The notes under the pieces were generated by a model. It was not told the DNA's origin. It searched no databases and saw nothing but the letters and a program-made list of their open reading frames with translations. A DNA stretch of 64,000 nucleotides from Phycisphaerales bacterium (GTDB lineage Bacteria > Planctomycetota > Phycisphaerae > Phycisphaerales > SM1A02): the NCBI GenBank assembly GCA_029268515.1, contig JAQWNP010000001.1, positions 124,001 to 188,000 of the forward strand, in the 5' to 3' direction. Shown here in pieces: positions 36,573-48,000 of this stretch. The first letter of the stretch is position 1. Each line of letters opens with the position of its first letter. The translations under genes were made by a program, and so were the position numbers.

Positions 36573-38311
36573 GCGTGACCTTCCTTTCCTGCATCAATGC
36601 TACCAGGACGTTCAATATCATCTCGCCATTTGTAGCCTTGCTCCGACTCATCCCACTCAAGGACACTGAAATCGTAGCAATCACCCACAGTCGGAGCCTC
36701 TTTGAAGTTGTCGTGTGGTGGCGGTGATGTGCACTGCCACTCCAAGCTGCGGCCGCCCCAAGGATTGGAAGGCGCTCGCTTTCCGGCGAAGAGCGAGTAG
36801 AGCAAATAGCCAGCCGTCACAAAGAAGCCAATGGCCAACACATATGAACCAAGTGTTGAGATCACATGATAACGGTGATAAAGATCTGTCTGGACTAAGC
36901 CGTCATAGGTTGCATAGCGACGCGGCATCCCCTGACTTCCAAGAGCAAACTGCGTAAAGAAAGTCACGTTGAAACCAATAAAGACCAATGCAAATGCGAA
37001 GCGGCCCCAGTTTTCACTGTACATGCGACCGGTCATTTTCGGCCACCAGTGGTGCATTCCACCAATCATTGCAATGAGGGCCGAACCCATCATGACATAA
37101 TGGAAGTGTGCAACCACAAAGTATGTGTCATGCAGGTGAATGTCTGTAGCCAGCGTTCCCAAGTGAAGTCCTGTCAGACCACCAATTGCAAAGATCACAA
37201 TAAACCCGAGCGCATAGAGCATCGGCGTATTAAGACTAATCGATCCTCTGTACAACGTAGCCAGCCAGTTAAAGATCTTGATCGCTGACGGAATCGAAAC
37301 GCTAAACGTAATCGCTGAGAATACGACATTGATTAACTGAGACTGCCCAGATGTAAACATGTGGTGACCCCACACGAGAAATCCGAACAACGCAATGGCA
37401 ATTGAACTAAACGCAATAAAGCGATATCCAAAGATGTGCTTATGACTATGAACAGAAATCAGCTCACTGATAATGCCCATGGCAGGCAGAATCATAATGT
37501 ACACCGCGGGGTGTGAATAGAACCAGAAGAAGTGCTGATAGAGAACAGGGTCGCCGCCGAGTGCAGGGTTAAAGAAACCCATTCCAAACAGACGTTCCAT
37601 GAAGAGCAGCGCAACAGTAATTCCAAGGACGGGTGTCGCGAGCACCTGAATCAGTGCTGTTGCATATAACGCCCAAAGGAATAGAGGCATCCTAAACCAC
37701 GTCATCCCAGGTGGTCGCAGACGATGAATTGTCACAATGAAATTCATGCCTGTAAAGATCGAGCTGAATCCGAGAATGAAAACACCAATCACTGCCCAAA
37801 GCACGCCGCCAAAAGCCATTCCATCTGTCGTGCTATAAGGCGTGTAGAAGGTCCATCCAGTATCAAGACCACCATCAACGTTAACCAAGACCATGATAAA
37901 AAAGACCGCTCCAGCCATCCAAAGCCAAAAGCTAAAGAGATTCAGTCTTGGGAATGCGACGTCCTTAGCGCCCAACATAATAGGGAGCACGAAATTACCT
38001 AGTGCAGCTGGCACACTCGGAATAATCACGAGGAATACCATGATCGCGCCATGCAAGGTGAACGCGCGGTTGTAATTGGCGTTATCACTAAAGACAGCAC
38101 CTTCAGGCGAGAGCAACTGTGTTCGGACAAGAAGCGCAAAAATACCACCAACGAAGAACATGCCCAACACACCACAGAGATACATCACGCCAATTCTTTT
38201 GTGATCGAGTGTAAAGAGCCAACTCCAGAAACCGCGCGTGTAGGTGAGATAATTATCTCTTGCGAGCTCTGGTGCTACTGGTGGGGTTGGTGGTACAGGA
38301 ATGGTGGTCAT
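36569..38311 (-). CDS. ctaD: Cytochrome c oxidase subunit I (A2-type heme-copper oxidase)
   Basis: Catalytic subunit holding low-spin heme a and the heme a3-CuB centre; pumps protons while reducing oxygen. The 580-aa protein has 12 main helices. Visible ligands: [10 protein letters not shown] (heme a His), the CuB/Tyr motif [19 protein letters not shown] preceded by WGHHMF (CuB His pair), and [15 protein letters not shown] (heme His). The D-channel Glu of HPEVY enzymes is replaced by YSHPAVY, which defines the A2 subtype known from Thermus and Rhodothermus caa3 oxidases. It lies 4 bp after ctaC. ctaA and ctaB close by supply heme A. Confidence 0.97.
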   Translation of the reverse strand: MTTIPVPPTPPVAPELARDNYLTYTRGFWSWLFTLDHKRIGVMYLCGVLGMFFVGGIFALLVRTQLLSPEGAVFSDNANYNRAFTLHGAIMVFLVIIPSVPAALGNFVLPIMLGAKDVAFPRLNLFSFWLWMAGAVFFIMVLVNVDGGLDTGWTFYTPYSTTDGMAFGGVLWAVIGVFILGFSSIFTGMNFIVTIHRLRPPGMTWFRMPLFLWALYATALIQVLATPVLGITVALLFMERLFGMGFFNPALGGDPVLYQHFFWFYSHPAVYIMILPAMGIISELISVHSHKHIFGYRFIAFSSIAIALFGFLVWGHHMFTSGQSQLINVVFSAITFSVSIPSAIKIFNWLATLYRGSISLNTPMLYALGFIVIFAIGGLTGLHLGTLATDIHLHDTYFVVAHFHYVMMGSALIAMIGGMHHWWPKMTGRMYSENWGRFAFALVFIGFNVTFFTQFALGSQGMPRRYATYDGLVQTDLYHRYHVISTLGSYVLAIGFFVTAGYLLYSLFAGKRAPSNPWGGRSLEWQCTSPPPHDNFKEAPTVGDCYDFSVLEWDESEQGYKWRDDIERPGSIDAGKEGHA

Positions 38312-38315
38312 CGCA

Positions 38316-39497
38316 CTAGGCCTCTGGGGTCCCTCCGTCTTGATTTGCTGTTTGTACCTCTTCGGGTTCCGCTTCCTCTGGAGGTGCTAGATTTTCCGGC
38401 GCAGGCTTGACGGATCCATCAGCTTCAAAGTAGGTGTCGAGGTCACGGAGCATCATAATCAACGCATCGACCTGGCGATCCTTTAGTTGCCCCTTGAAAC
38501 TTGGCATCACAGGACCATAGCCCTCATTAATAAGTTTCTGTGGGTAGAGGATCGATTCACGAATGTAATTTTGCACACCACCCATGTCAGGGTCATAAAA
38601 ACCATCGCCTTGCTTTTGCAACTGTGACATGACCGCACCGTTTGTAAACCTCTGCTCACCGGCTTGCGTACGTTCCCACAGCCCCTTAAAGGTCGGGCCA
38701 GTATTCGGATCCCCGTTGACACTATGACATGATGCACAGCGTGGGTAGAGCTTATCCGCTGCATAGTAGCCAAGCGCTTCTGTCGGCAAGTCCATATATT
38801 CCTGAGCCAACCTCGCAATTTCAATCTGAAACTCTTCCTCAGGAAGAACGAAAACGCGCGCTGACATATCAGAATGTCCCTTGCCGCAATATTCGGAGCA
38901 CAACAACTGGAACTCGCCCGGTTTTGTTGCCGTGAACCAGAGCGTTCGATAACGACCCGGCACCACATCATTTTTGACTCTAAATGCTGGAATGAAAACT
39001 GAGTGCAACACATCTGAGGATGTCATAATGAACTGCACCGGTCGATCCATAGGAAGCGTTACCTGATCACCCTCAACAGCGCCATTGGGATGCTGGAAAG
39101 TCCAAGACCATACCTGGCCATTGACACGTACCTCATAGGCATTTTCCGGCACCGTATCAAGATACATGTAACCGGTCATACCCATATAGAACATCACAAC
39201 GACAATCAGTAGCGGGACAATTGTCCAGGTCACTTCAAGTGCTGTGTGGTGCGTTACTTCTTCACCCTCACGCGTATGGCTTCGCCGTCTGTAAACGATT
39301 GAGAAGACAACGGTCAGAATGAGAATCGCAGCAAAGAAGATATAGCAAATGACATTAATGAACTCAAAGAGCCAATCTATCTTTGGTGCGACTTCAGAGG
39401 CTTGCTCGGGCATCCAATAAGTGGCGCCGCCCGACGCAGTCGTTCCGATTGCGCTCAGTACTTCTAGCTGAATGATGTCGGCAACAAGTGAAATCAC
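38316..39497 (-). CDS. ctaC: Cytochrome c oxidase subunit II with fused cytochrome c (caa3 type)
   Basis: Electron entry subunit of 393 aa. Two membrane helices (about 45-68 and 88-110) are followed by the periplasmic cupredoxin domain with [19 protein letters not shown] and the CuA site [14 protein letters not shown]-terminal cytochrome c domain carries [10 protein letters not shown] with a distal Met in GPVMPSFKG. The fused cytochrome allows direct transfer from ACIII. The tail is Pro/Glu-rich. Start is GTG at 39497, overlapping the SCO stop as GTGA. No classical lipobox is apparent. Confidence 0.96.
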   Translation of the reverse strand: MISLVADIIQLEVLSAIGTTASGGATYWMPEQASEVAPKIDWLFEFINVICYIFFAAILILTVVFSIVYRRRSHTREGEEVTHHTALEVTWTIVPLLIVVVMFYMGMTGYMYLDTVPENAYEVRVNGQVWSWTFQHPNGAVEGDQVTLPMDRPVQFIMTSSDVLHSVFIPAFRVKNDVVPGRYRTLWFTATKPGEFQLLCSEYCGKGHSDMSARVFVLPEEEFQIEIARLAQEYMDLPTEALGYYAADKLYPRCASCHSVNGDPNTGPTFKGLWERTQAGEQRFTNGAVMSQLQKQGDGFYDPDMGGVQNYIRESILYPQKLINEGYGPVMPSFKGQLKDRQVDALIMMLRDLDTYFEADGSVKPAPENLAPPEEAEPEEVQTANQDGGTPEA

Positions 39498-40438
39498 GTC
39501 ACACCACCTTGTGAGGTCTCACCTGAGCCGTTAAAGGCGTCCATTTGTTTTGATGCAGGACGATCTATACCTCTGACCGATGGCTGGCTCGCAGGAGACC
39601 CCTGATTGCCACCACCATTATTTTTTGCGGGGCCAATGAGCTTGAGAATAAACAAGCCAATGAGAATCAGCACAACAGTGACAACGCCACCAATTTTAAC
39701 TGCTGCCATTGCGCTAAACTTATAACTCTTGCTATCTGGATCATAGTAAAAGCAACGCAGTGCCATTCGCTCGAATGGAGATCCGATAGCGCCTTCGGAC
39801 GACTCAATCAACGCCAACTTGGTGTCGCGAGGATCAAACTCAATATCATTGAAATACCGACTCACTCGACCAGATGGCGTAACGAACTGAATACTGGAAG
39901 CATGGGCATACTCACCGCTTGATTCGTCATAGCGATACCCAAAGCCAATAGAATTGGCCAGCGTTTCAATTTCTGATTGATTACCAGTCAAGAAGTGCCA
40001 ACCCTTATCGACACCTTCTCGGTCATAAAAACTAAGGTAGTGACGCTTCTTCACCTGCGCGAGCTCTGGCTCCTCATTCGGATCGATACTGACAGTCACA
40101 ATCTCGAATTCGTTGCCTGCAGTCCAATCAAGTTTATTCAAAGACTTAACGAGACCATTAAGGGTGAGCGTACAGAGCATGGGACATCGGTAATAATTGA
40201 GCGTCAAGATGACGGGCCTACCCGGCTTAAAGTAATCACCAAGCTTGACCTTTTTGCCATGCTCATCGACAAATTCAAGATCAAGAGGCAACTGCGCATC
40301 GAGCTTTTCGACCACACCAACGCCTTCGAACTCAACTGGATTATCGTCGGCAGCATATTGGGCAGTAGCGCGCGTTGAAACAACTGCACAAACCAGCAGT
40401 CCAAACGCGATCAGATTTGATATTCGCCACTTACTCAT
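39494..40438 (-). CDS. SCO1/SenC-type copper chaperone for oxidase assembly
   Basis: Thioredoxin-fold protein expected to deliver copper to the CuA site of subunit II. The 314-aa form starts with a signal peptide (MSKWRISNLIAFGLLVCAVVSTRATA). The copper-binding CxxxC is in YYRCPMLCTLTL, with VTVSIDPNEEP and LTGNQSEI matching the fold, and a downstream His in EYAHASS is the likely third ligand. Unusually there is also a C-terminal membrane helix (about 268-290, VVTVVLILIGLFILKLIG) and a Gly/Asn-rich tail. The longer open frame to 40567 overlaps the preceding gene; the ATG at 40438 is in an ATGA overlap with it and begins the signal peptide. Confidence 0.9.
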   Translation of the reverse strand: MSKWRISNLIAFGLLVCAVVSTRATAQYAADDNPVEFEGVGVVEKLDAQLPLDLEFVDEHGKKVKLGDYFKPGRPVILTLNYYRCPMLCTLTLNGLVKSLNKLDWTAGNEFEIVTVSIDPNEEPELAQVKKRHYLSFYDREGVDKGWHFLTGNQSEIETLANSIGFGYRYDESSGEYAHASSIQFVTPSGRVSRYFNDIEFDPRDTKLALIESSEGAIGSPFERMALRCFYYDPDSKSYKFSAMAAVKIGGVVTVVLILIGLFILKLIGPAKNNGGGNQGSPASQPSVRGIDRPASKQMDAFNGSGETSQGGVT

Positions 40439-40812
40439 TGGGTGTTCTGTGTGCCCTTCGCTGCATCTGCTAATCCATACTGTTGAACAATCGTGCCAAT
40501 CGCATGACCGATTGGAACTTCTAAACGCTGCTGCTGCTGATCCTGAGCGTCGGTGTACTCCACCCAACGCGCATCCTGATTTCTAAGAAAAGCCTGGGCT
40601 TCAATAACCACCTGTCGATCTTGATTCTCAATACTCTCCACTTTGCCACCGAACTCCACCCGATCAACCTGGTAGAACAGCGCCGTAAGCGCCAAGAACA
40701 CGGCAATAAAGATCACACAAGAACACACGCCGATGATCCAAAGTGGACCAGCAGTGGGATCTTCATGATCCTCTTTATTGTGCTCGATGTTGTGATGGGT
40801 ATGAATGCTCAC
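40435..40812 (-). CDS. Small membrane protein of unknown function in ACIII-caa3 operon
   Basis: Not recognised. The 125-aa product has a His-rich N-terminus (MSIHTHHNIEHNKEDHEDP), one membrane helix (about 25-47, LWIIGVCSCVIFIAVFLALTA) and a hydrophilic domain with DRQVVIEAQAFLRNQDARWVEYTD that probably faces the periplasm. Length, position between actF and the SCO gene, and tight coupling on the downstream side (ATGA with SCO) suggest an assembly or accessory subunit. The start appears to be GTG at 40812, 15 bp after the actF stop. Homologues at the same position in related planctomycetes would support a structural role. Confidence 0.7.
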   Translation of the reverse strand: MSIHTHHNIEHNKEDHEDPTAGPLWIIGVCSCVIFIAVFLALTALFYQVDRVEFGGKVESIENQDRQVVIEAQAFLRNQDARWVEYTDAQDQQQQRLEVPIGHAIGTIVQQYGLADAAKGTQNTQ

Positions 40813-40827
40813 AAATAACTCTTTTAT

Positions 40828-42267
40828 CTACATGTTCTCAAAGTGAATTGAATCGGGTAACCATGGATCACGAATTGGTATCAAAGCGCAGTTTCGAAGA
40901 CGATAGATTGTGCCAGCAACCATCAGGCAAACCATGCCGCCTAATAAAGTAAAGTTAACAACGTGCCAACCGTAGCCCGTGGAGATCGTTCCATCGTTGA
41001 CTGCTGCCACGAGTTGGTCGTATTCCACCACTTTGGCCATTGCATAACCCGCCTCTTCCATTTGAGGCATCACAAGCCAATAAATATCGAGGAAGAACAT
41101 CAACAACATCCAGCAGGCCAACAGGGTCATGGCCGCAGGCTGTCTCTTGGGATGCTTTGAAACCAAAATAATGAATGGCACCAGGAAGTGCCCCAGTAGT
41201 AAAACCATCGTCACCCAGAACCATGGGCCAATTTGGCGAACCAGGAAAAAGTCCGTCTCAATCGGAATGTTGGCGTACCAAATCAGCATGTACTGACTGT
41301 AGGCAATGTAAGCCCAGAAGACGATGCCAAATGCAAAGAGAAGCTTGCCCATATCCTGCCAATGCTCGTGGGAAATCTCTTTCTTAACATGACCAGTCTG
41401 CTGCAGTACAAAGACTAAAATTATTAAGAAACTAAAAAATCCACAACAAGTAGCTGCAAAGAAGTAGACACCCCACATGGTTGAGAACCACTCGGGGTTC
41501 AGGGACATCATCCAATCAACCGCTGCAAAAGTTGAAGTCAGGGCGTACAAAATCAGCCCCACTGGTGCACCGCGCTGAAGTCGCCTCGACCAGTGACGCT
41601 CACCATCAGCATCCTGCCGGACCGAGTTTGAAAACAAAAACCAGGCGAGTCCACCCCAAACAACAAAGTAGATCACCGAACGGATCAACCAGAAGGGCAC
41701 ATTCAGATACGCCATCTTCTTCTCAATCAAGCTATGCCCGTGGGCCCCACCATGTCCGCTGTCATCACTATGGGCCCCACCATGTCCGCTGTCATCACTA
41801 TGGGCCACTGCTGCTGTTCCATCAGCATCTGCCAATGCAACCATCTGAACATTCACATCGGAACTGTCCATTCCGGCGTGTTGTGCTTGAATCGCAGCAA
41901 CCTCCCCCACCCATTTATAGATCAGTTCACCATGGCCGCTGACCATGAGAACCCAAAGTGGGATGAACAACACCCAGAGCCAGACGAAATTAGATGCCAC
42001 AGCCTCAGCAAGGCGCCGAATAACGACGCTCCAACTTGCACGCGTCATGTGATGCAACAAGCTGAAGAAAAGGCCACCCAGCGATATCGAAACAATGACG
42101 ATAAAAGCAAACATATATGACCGCCAGAAAACTTCTCCGTCGGTGAAGAAGATGCCTGCCAGAATGCTGACCACCATGCACGCGATGCCAATAAGGCCAA
42201 AGGCCCAGAACATTTTGCGCCCGACAGGGCCGAGATAGCGAGCATCACTAGGCTGATGGGCCGTCAT
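40828..42267 (-). CDS. actF: Alternative complex III subunit ActF
   Basis: Membrane subunit of the quinol:cytochrome c/oxidase oxidoreductase, related to ActC/NrfD but lacking a clear second quinone role. 479 aa with about ten membrane helices (for example MFWAFGLIGIACMVVSILAGIFF and WMMSLNPEWFSTMWGVYFF, the latter typical of ActF). Between helices three and four there is a soluble loop containing a duplicated HSDDSGHGGA unit (residues 156-179) encoded by a 30-bp perfect tandem repeat. Its ATG overlaps the actE stop as ATGA. Order actABCDEF matches known ACIII loci. Confidence 0.92.
   Translation of the reverse strand: MTAHQPSDARYLGPVGRKMFWAFGLIGIACMVVSILAGIFFTDGEVFWRSYMFAFIVIVSISLGGLFFSLLHHMTRASWSVVIRRLAEAVASNFVWLWVLFIPLWVLMVSGHGELIYKWVGEVAAIQAQHAGMDSSDVNVQMVALADADGTAAVAHSDDSGHGGAHSDDSGHGGAHGHSLIEKKMAYLNVPFWLIRSVIYFVVWGGLAWFLFSNSVRQDADGERHWSRRLQRGAPVGLILYALTSTFAAVDWMMSLNPEWFSTMWGVYFFAATCCGFFSFLIILVFVLQQTGHVKKEISHEHWQDMGKLLFAFGIVFWAYIAYSQYMLIWYANIPIETDFFLVRQIGPWFWVTMVLLLGHFLVPFIILVSKHPKRQPAAMTLLACWMLLMFFLDIYWLVMPQMEEAGYAMAKVVEYDQLVAAVNDGTISTGYGWHVVNFTLLGGMVCLMVAGTIYRLRNCALIPIRDPWLPDSIHFENM
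41741..41800. repeat. Perfect 30-bp tandem repeat (2 copies) inside actF
   Basis: Two identical 30-bp units at 41741-41770 and 41771-41800, continuing for seven more bases. Each encodes ten residues of the His/Asp/Gly-rich loop, so the repeat stays in frame. The lack of any mismatch suggests a recent duplication. Confidence 0.95.
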
Positions 42268-43007
42268 GGTGTTGCCTCCGAATCCGTGTCGGCCTGGTCA
42301 GCAGATGGTTCTTCGACGATACGTGGTAGCGAGTCGGCATCAGGCACTGTCGCTGGATCTGCATTACGACTCTCTTGCAGCGCCTTAATGTAAGAAACGA
42401 TCGCCCAACGGTCATCGATGGCAATCTGATCTCCATAACCCGACATGTTTCTAACACCATTGGTAATCGTATTGAAGACTTGCCCAAGAGGCTGTTCAAC
42501 AATTTGAGGTTCATGAATATTCTTGGCTTGAACCCAAGTCGTACCTGTTGGAAGCCCACGTTCGAGCAACTGCATGGCTCTTTGATTAATAATGCCATCA
42601 CCTACACCTGTAGGGCCATGGCATGGCATGCAGTAAATCTCGAATCGTTCTTGGCCACGTAGAACAAAGTCAGTTGTAATTTTGATCTGCTCTGGGAATT
42701 CTACGGCCCACGCACCATCAACCACACCCATGGCGTAATGGGTATCGTCAACCATATCGCCTTGGGCAATTGCTCCCGGGACGACTGGTCGCATTGAGCG
42801 GCCATCATTGAAAAGCAAATTGGGTTGCTGCCCGACATACTTTGGCTGGTTATCCATGTTTTGAATAATGTGGATACGCGGATGCTGTTTAGGAACAATA
42901 CGAGCTCGCGCAATCAAAGCCGGCGGTATGAGTGCCAGTATACCGATCACAATGAGCGCATATTTGATCCAACGAGGAACCACGGGCTTAGGCCTCCAAC
43001 CAATCAA
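42264..43007 (-). CDS. actE: Alternative complex III subunit ActE, monoheme cytochrome c
   Basis: Membrane-anchored periplasmic cytochrome c of 247 aa. One N-terminal helix (about 14-31, IKYALIVIGILALIPPALI) is followed by a cytochrome c domain with the single heme site YCMPCHGPTGVGDG and a candidate Met ligand in VRNMSGYGDQI. The C-terminus is Asp/Glu/Pro-rich. It lies between ActD and ActF in the standard order. The apparent start is TTG at 43007, overlapping actD by 20 bp; no ATG is available before the membrane helix, so a non-ATG start is needed. Confidence 0.92.
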   Translation of the reverse strand: MIGWRPKPVVPRWIKYALIVIGILALIPPALIARARIVPKQHPRIHIIQNMDNQPKYVGQQPNLLFNDGRSMRPVVPGAIAQGDMVDDTHYAMGVVDGAWAVEFPEQIKITTDFVLRGQERFEIYCMPCHGPTGVGDGIINQRAMQLLERGLPTGTTWVQAKNIHEPQIVEQPLGQVFNTITNGVRNMSGYGDQIAIDDRWAIVSYIKALQESRNADPATVPDADSLPRIVEEPSADQADTDSEATP

Positions 43008-43605
43008 TGACTTCAGGATCTAGGGTCTTTAGAAATGCTTCTGTTTCACCACGCACATACTTCGGATCGCGTGTTTCAATAACAACAAAAAATCGGTCAT
43101 CAGAAAGACGCATCAAACGCGGATGTCTAAACACGGGATGATAAAGACGAGGAAGGCCATTCATCACAAACATGGCGCCGACCGCCGTCAGACATGCGAA
43201 GAGAATCGTCATTTCAAATGCCACAGGAACGAAAGCTGGTGCACTGACCAATGGCTTACCACTCACCTCAAACTGATAACCACTCACAGGCACAAGTAAC
43301 CAAAGCGGTAGCTCAAGTGAATTTGTGTAGACCTGGAGGAATATGGCAACCAGGGTTCCTGTCAGACCTGCGAAGAAGACAATAATGGGCAAGATCGTCG
43401 GTTTTATTCCCATCGCTTTATCGAGGCCATGGACAGGGAATGGAACCAGACAATCCCACCATCGGTATCCAGCAGCGTGAACAGCCTTTGCTGCCTCATA
43501 TATTTTTGCCGTCGACGTAAACTCTGCAAAGACGCCATAGGGCCGTTCAGTGCTTTCAACCTCATCGCTGACGGGCTCATTCGTCGTCATGGTCAAATCT
43601 GTCAT
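42988..43605 (-). CDS. actD: Alternative complex III subunit ActD (DUF3341)
   Basis: Integral membrane protein of 205 aa with two helices (about 72-92 and 128-150), belonging to the DUF3341 family found only in ACIII-like complexes. Typical residues are YGVFAEF at the start, the [13 protein letters not shown] motif and DRFFVVIE near the end. A strong Shine-Dalgarno AAGGAGGTG lies upstream of the ATG, which also overlaps the actC stop as ATGA. It has no cofactor and is thought to be structural. Confidence 0.95.
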   Translation of the reverse strand: MTDLTMTTNEPVSDEVESTERPYGVFAEFTSTAKIYEAAKAVHAAGYRWWDCLVPFPVHGLDKAMGIKPTILPIIVFFAGLTGTLVAIFLQVYTNSLELPLWLLVPVSGYQFEVSGKPLVSAPAFVPVAFEMTILFACLTAVGAMFVMNGLPRLYHPVFRHPRLMRLSDDRFFVVIETRDPKYVRGETEAFLKTLDPEVIDWLEA

Positions 43606-45053
43606 GAAGCCACCTCCTTCGATTCCGAGGAAGCATGATCATCATGATGTGCATGTGGATCCGCCTGCGGCATAGTGGCCTTGATTTCAGAAATCGCAAT
43701 CACCGGCAGGTAACGAATAAACAACAGGAAGAGCGTCATAAACAGGCCGAAACTTCCTATGAACATGGCGATGTCAACCCATGTTGGCGAGAAGTATCGC
43801 CAAATACTGGGAATCTGAGGCTCAGCTAATGAGGTGATCACAATCACAAATCGCTCAAACCACATACCGACGTTCACCAGAAGCGACGCAATAAAGACAA
43901 TCCAGATGGAACGACGGCACACCTTAAACCAGAAGATCTGAGGCGTAATAACATTGCAAGAAACCATAATCCAATAAGCCCACGCGTATTGGCCGAATGC
44001 ACGATTCACAAATGCGAAGGTTTCCATCAATTCGCCTGAATACCAAGCGATGAAGAATTCCATGCCATAGGCGTAGCCAACCATTGACCCGGTCAGCAGC
44101 ACAATCTTGCACATATTCTCAATGTGTCGTTTTGTAATGAAGTCCTTCAGGCCCCAGAGCTCACGAGCAGGAATCGCCAAGGTCAGGACCATACCGAATC
44201 CACTGAAAATGGCACCGGCGACAAAGTAAGGCGGGAAAATTGTCGTATGCCAACCTGGTAACTGACTGACCGCAAAGTCGAATGAAACGACCGAGTGGAC
44301 GGAAAGAACCAATGGAGTGGCCATTGCAGCAAGCAGTAAATAACATCGTTCATAACGATGCCAGTGCCGCATACTGCCTCGCCACCCCAAAGAAAAGATG
44401 CCATAAAGAACTGACTTGAGCTTCGTTGTCGTTCGGTCGCGTAGCGTCGCCAGATCGGGCACCATGCCGACATACCAGAAGATCAACGAAACAGTGAAAT
44501 AGGTGCCAACCGCGAACACATCCCACAAGAGTGGACTACGAAACTGTGGCCACATAGACATTTGGTTGGGAATTGGGAACAACCAGTAGGCCAACCAAAC
44601 ACGGCCAATGTGAATGCCCGGATAGAGACCGGCACAAACCACTGCAAAGATCGTCATCGCTTCTGCAAAACGATTGATTGATGTACGCCACTTCTGGCGG
44701 AATAGGAACAAGACAGCAGAAATGAGTGTGCCTGCATGGCCAATACCAACCCAGAACACAAAGTTAACAATCGGGAATCCCCAGGCCACTGGAACATTGT
44801 TGCCCCAAACACCAACGCCGGTCAGAAAGAGGTATCCAACCAAGACCATCAACATCGAGGCCAACGCAGCTGAAATGACAAAGGTGATATACCAGGCCAA
44901 CGGTGGCCTTGGCGCCTCATTAACCGCACAGATGTCTGATGTCACAGAGGTAAACGAGTCGTGGTTCAATACCAAAGGCGCGCGAACACCGGGTTCATCG
45001 AATGTGTTACTCGAATCGCTTACGCGTGGCTTGCCAGCAGACAACGTACTCAT
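43602..45053 (-). CDS. actC: Alternative complex III subunit ActC (NrfD/PsrC-like, quinol-binding)
   Basis: Polytopic membrane subunit of 483 aa with about ten helices, homologous to PsrC/NrfD. It carries the proposed quinol site and proton path of ACIII. Recognisable segments are [48 protein letters not shown] and [22 protein letters not shown] split across helices. The C-terminus is His/Asp-rich ([14 protein letters not shown]). The start ATG sits in an ATGA overlap with actB. Confidence 0.95.
   Translation of the reverse strand: MSTLSAGKPRVSDSSNTFDEPGVRAPLVLNHDSFTSVTSDICAVNEAPRPPLAWYITFVISAALASMLMVLVGYLFLTGVGVWGNNVPVAWGFPIVNFVFWVGIGHAGTLISAVLFLFRQKWRTSINRFAEAMTIFAVVCAGLYPGIHIGRVWLAYWLFPIPNQMSMWPQFRSPLLWDVFAVGTYFTVSLIFWYVGMVPDLATLRDRTTTKLKSVLYGIFSLGWRGSMRHWHRYERCYLLLAAMATPLVLSVHSVVSFDFAVSQLPGWHTTIFPPYFVAGAIFSGFGMVLTLAIPARELWGLKDFITKRHIENMCKIVLLTGSMVGYAYGMEFFIAWYSGELMETFAFVNRAFGQYAWAYWIMVSCNVITPQIFWFKVCRRSIWIVFIASLLVNVGMWFERFVIVITSLAEPQIPSIWRYFSPTWVDIAMFIGSFGLFMTLFLLFIRYLPVIAISEIKATMPQADPHAHHDDHASSESKEVAS
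43611..43619 (-). promoter_or_regulatory. Strong ribosome binding site of actD
   Basis: AAGGAGGTG on the minus strand, 5 nt before the actD ATG and within the end of actC. It is the best match to the anti-Shine-Dalgarno in the operon and may raise ActD translation. Confidence 0.7.
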
Positions 45054-48000
45054 GCTGTGGGTGCCTCCCCAGCATGCTCCGTATGGCCTGGTTCAGCATG
45101 ACCATGAGCGCCATTTTCAGCCTCTGCCGTCAACGGATTTGTGACCTTGGCTAAATATTTAGTACGCGGGCGAATATTGATCTCCTCAAGCACCGAGTAA
45201 GACAACTTGAGATTCTGCTGACGAGCCACCTCACTGTTGGGGTCAAGCAAGTCACCAAATGTAATAGCGCCGGCTGGACATGCCTGGGCACAAGCAGGAA
45301 CAATGGTGCCATCTGGAATGGGAATACGATTCTGATTCGCGTTCAATTCTGGTGGCGGCTTAACCCAAGTGCGTGCTTGCTCTTCTTTTTCTGCCTTAGG
45401 CAGTTGCACCCATGCATTCTTAGCCTCAATCTTCGCCGCCTGAATACGCTGAGTGCAGTAGGTGCACTTCTCCATCACACCACGCATTCGCACCGTCACT
45501 TCCGGATTGAACTGCATACGCCGCAATGGATCTGCACCACTCTGACGCTTGATGTAGTAATCAGGATTGACGGCCAAGAAACCACCCTCTCGAGCGGGAT
45601 CGCGGCGGAAGTAGTCGAAGTAATTGAAACGCCGCACTTTGTACGGACAGTTATTGGAGCAATAACGCGTGCCCACACAACGGTTGTAGACCATGACGTT
45701 TAATCCGTCATTGTCATGCACGGTTGCAGCCACAGGACAAACCTGTTCACACGGCGCATTCTCACAATGCTGGCATGTCATCGGTTGTAGCGCCACTGAT
45801 GTCAGTTGCTCTGGGTCGTAGCTACCTGGGCTTGACTCGGCAAAGGTGTAATAGCGATCAACGCGAATCCAATGCATTTCCCGGCCGCGTATAATTTGAT
45901 CTTTGCCAACAATTGGCAAGTTGTTTTCTGCCTGGCAGGCCATCACACAAGTTCCGCAGCCCGTACAAGCATTCAGATCAATTGACATCGCCCATGCATA
46001 GTCAGCGCCATCAAATTGCCGCGGCTGCCAGAGATTGAGACTATGCACAACATGCGTGTCAGCATTCGCGAAGTTTGGATGCGCCTGGTAATCGGCCAGC
46101 TCCGTTTCGCGATAGAACATTGGAATGCGCTGCTGCTCACCTTTACCACCAACGGAATCAAGTGCGTAATGATTCTGAACCCGAGCGAGTGGATAGGTCT
46201 CATTGAGTGACTCCACCGTCACATTTGGAACTGACCACATGTTCTTCGTGGTTCGGAGTGGGTAGGCATTAAAGCCAGCATCTGTACTAATGCGTCCGGG
46301 GAAACTGCGCCCATAGCCCAGTGAAATCGACACCACATGTCGAGCTTGCCCTGGTTGCACGATGACAGGTGCAGTCATCGACGCGCCGTTGGCAGTAATC
46401 TTAACCATGGTTCCTTCAGCGAGGCCCTTCTCTTTGGCGAGCCACGGACTGATTAAGAGCGCGTTATCCCAAGTGAGTCGCGTAAGAGGATCAGGAAGCT
46501 CTTGCAACCAACCATTATTTGCATAGCGGCCATCATAGACCTTCGTGTCAGGCGTAAAGATAAGCTCTAACTGATCCTTCTTCGAAGGCTCTGCTAGCTT
46601 TGCCTGAACACCATCCATATTGACTTTAGGTGTACCGGTTTTGAACGCTGAATTGGCACGGTGCCCGTCGTACAACACCTTCCGCCAAGTTGGATCCCAA
46701 GTGGCATCATTCGTAGATGTACTCGTGTCCTGGCTCATCGTATTGCGAACAATGTCATAGCCAGCTGTTTTTGCTTCACCAGCGATCAATGCAAGCAATT
46801 CAATTGATGAGTGACCACCAAAAAGTGGCTCAATCAATGGTTGTTGAAATGTCACCGTACCGTCCCATGTACGACCATCACCCCATGACTCAAGATAGTG
46901 AGCGCGATTGAGGTGCCAGCTGCAAAGGACCGACGTTTCGTTTTCGTAATCCGATAGGTGGATTGATGTTTTGACTTTCTTGATCGCGTCAGCAAACTTT
47001 AAGTCTGCAGGTGCGTCATAAACTGGATTCCCGCCAAGGAGAACCAGAGTCGATACATCACCTTTATTCATTTGCTCTGCGAGCGATGCAATGTTTTCTG
47101 CATGTGCGCCGGATGAAGGCACCTGGGCATAACGTACCGTCTTGCCCACATTTCCCAGAGCTTCGTTGAGCCCATGAGCTAAACGGTGCACTGCTGGACC
47201 CTGGCCGGGCCCTGCAATAACGACACAGCGACCCTTATGAGCCATCAGATCATTGGCAACCTTTTCTGCAAAGCCACGTTGCTCATTGGTCTTCGCCAGT
47301 GATTCGATTTGATCGTGATCACTCGACTTCATTTTACCTGCCATAATCGCGTGACTTAGGCCAGCTGCGAATGTCTGCACATCGCCACGCCTCATCGCAA
47401 CACGGTCGTCAGCATTTGAACCCGTTAACGTCAGCGTCGGTTCAATAGTAATGAGTCGATTGATGGACTTCTGACCATCACGGACACGTCGACCAGCTGT
47501 GAAATCGCGAATGTTGCGAAGCTGGTCGGGGTAGACGCCGAGAATATCGGCATCGAGCGTCAGAATAACATCCGCATCCTTCAGGTCATAGACCGCGCGG
47601 AATGAACCATTCATCGCATCAGACGTGCCCATTGCCGGGCCATCATTATTAAGAGGCTCGTACTCACACCAACTCATGTTCGGATAGACCGACTCAAGCC
47701 GTGCCCGCATCGCCGCTACGCTCGGAGAGCTACTGGCTTCCGCGAGTACCGCAAAGCCCTGCCCCTTCTCACTTCGCACTGCACGGAAGTGCTTCGATGT
47801 GAAACGCTCAAAATCTTTCCATTGCTTCTCAGTCAGCTCTTCTGCTGTGCCGTAGGTAATACGTCGACTGCGATCTGGATCATAGAGATCAAGAATGCTG
47901 CCTTGTTCAAAGACACCAGAGGTACCCATATTTGATTCAACATTGGGATTGCCCTCAATCTTCGTGGGACGACCTTCAAAGCTCGTCACCATAAGACCGC

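Noticed and set aside
41741-41800. CRISPR-like or satellite array
   Set aside because: Only two contiguous units without spacers, lying in frame inside actF.
41481-42120. Overlapping plus-strand open frames opposite actF
   Set aside because: Created by the 30-bp repeat and the complement of actF; no start signal or family match.
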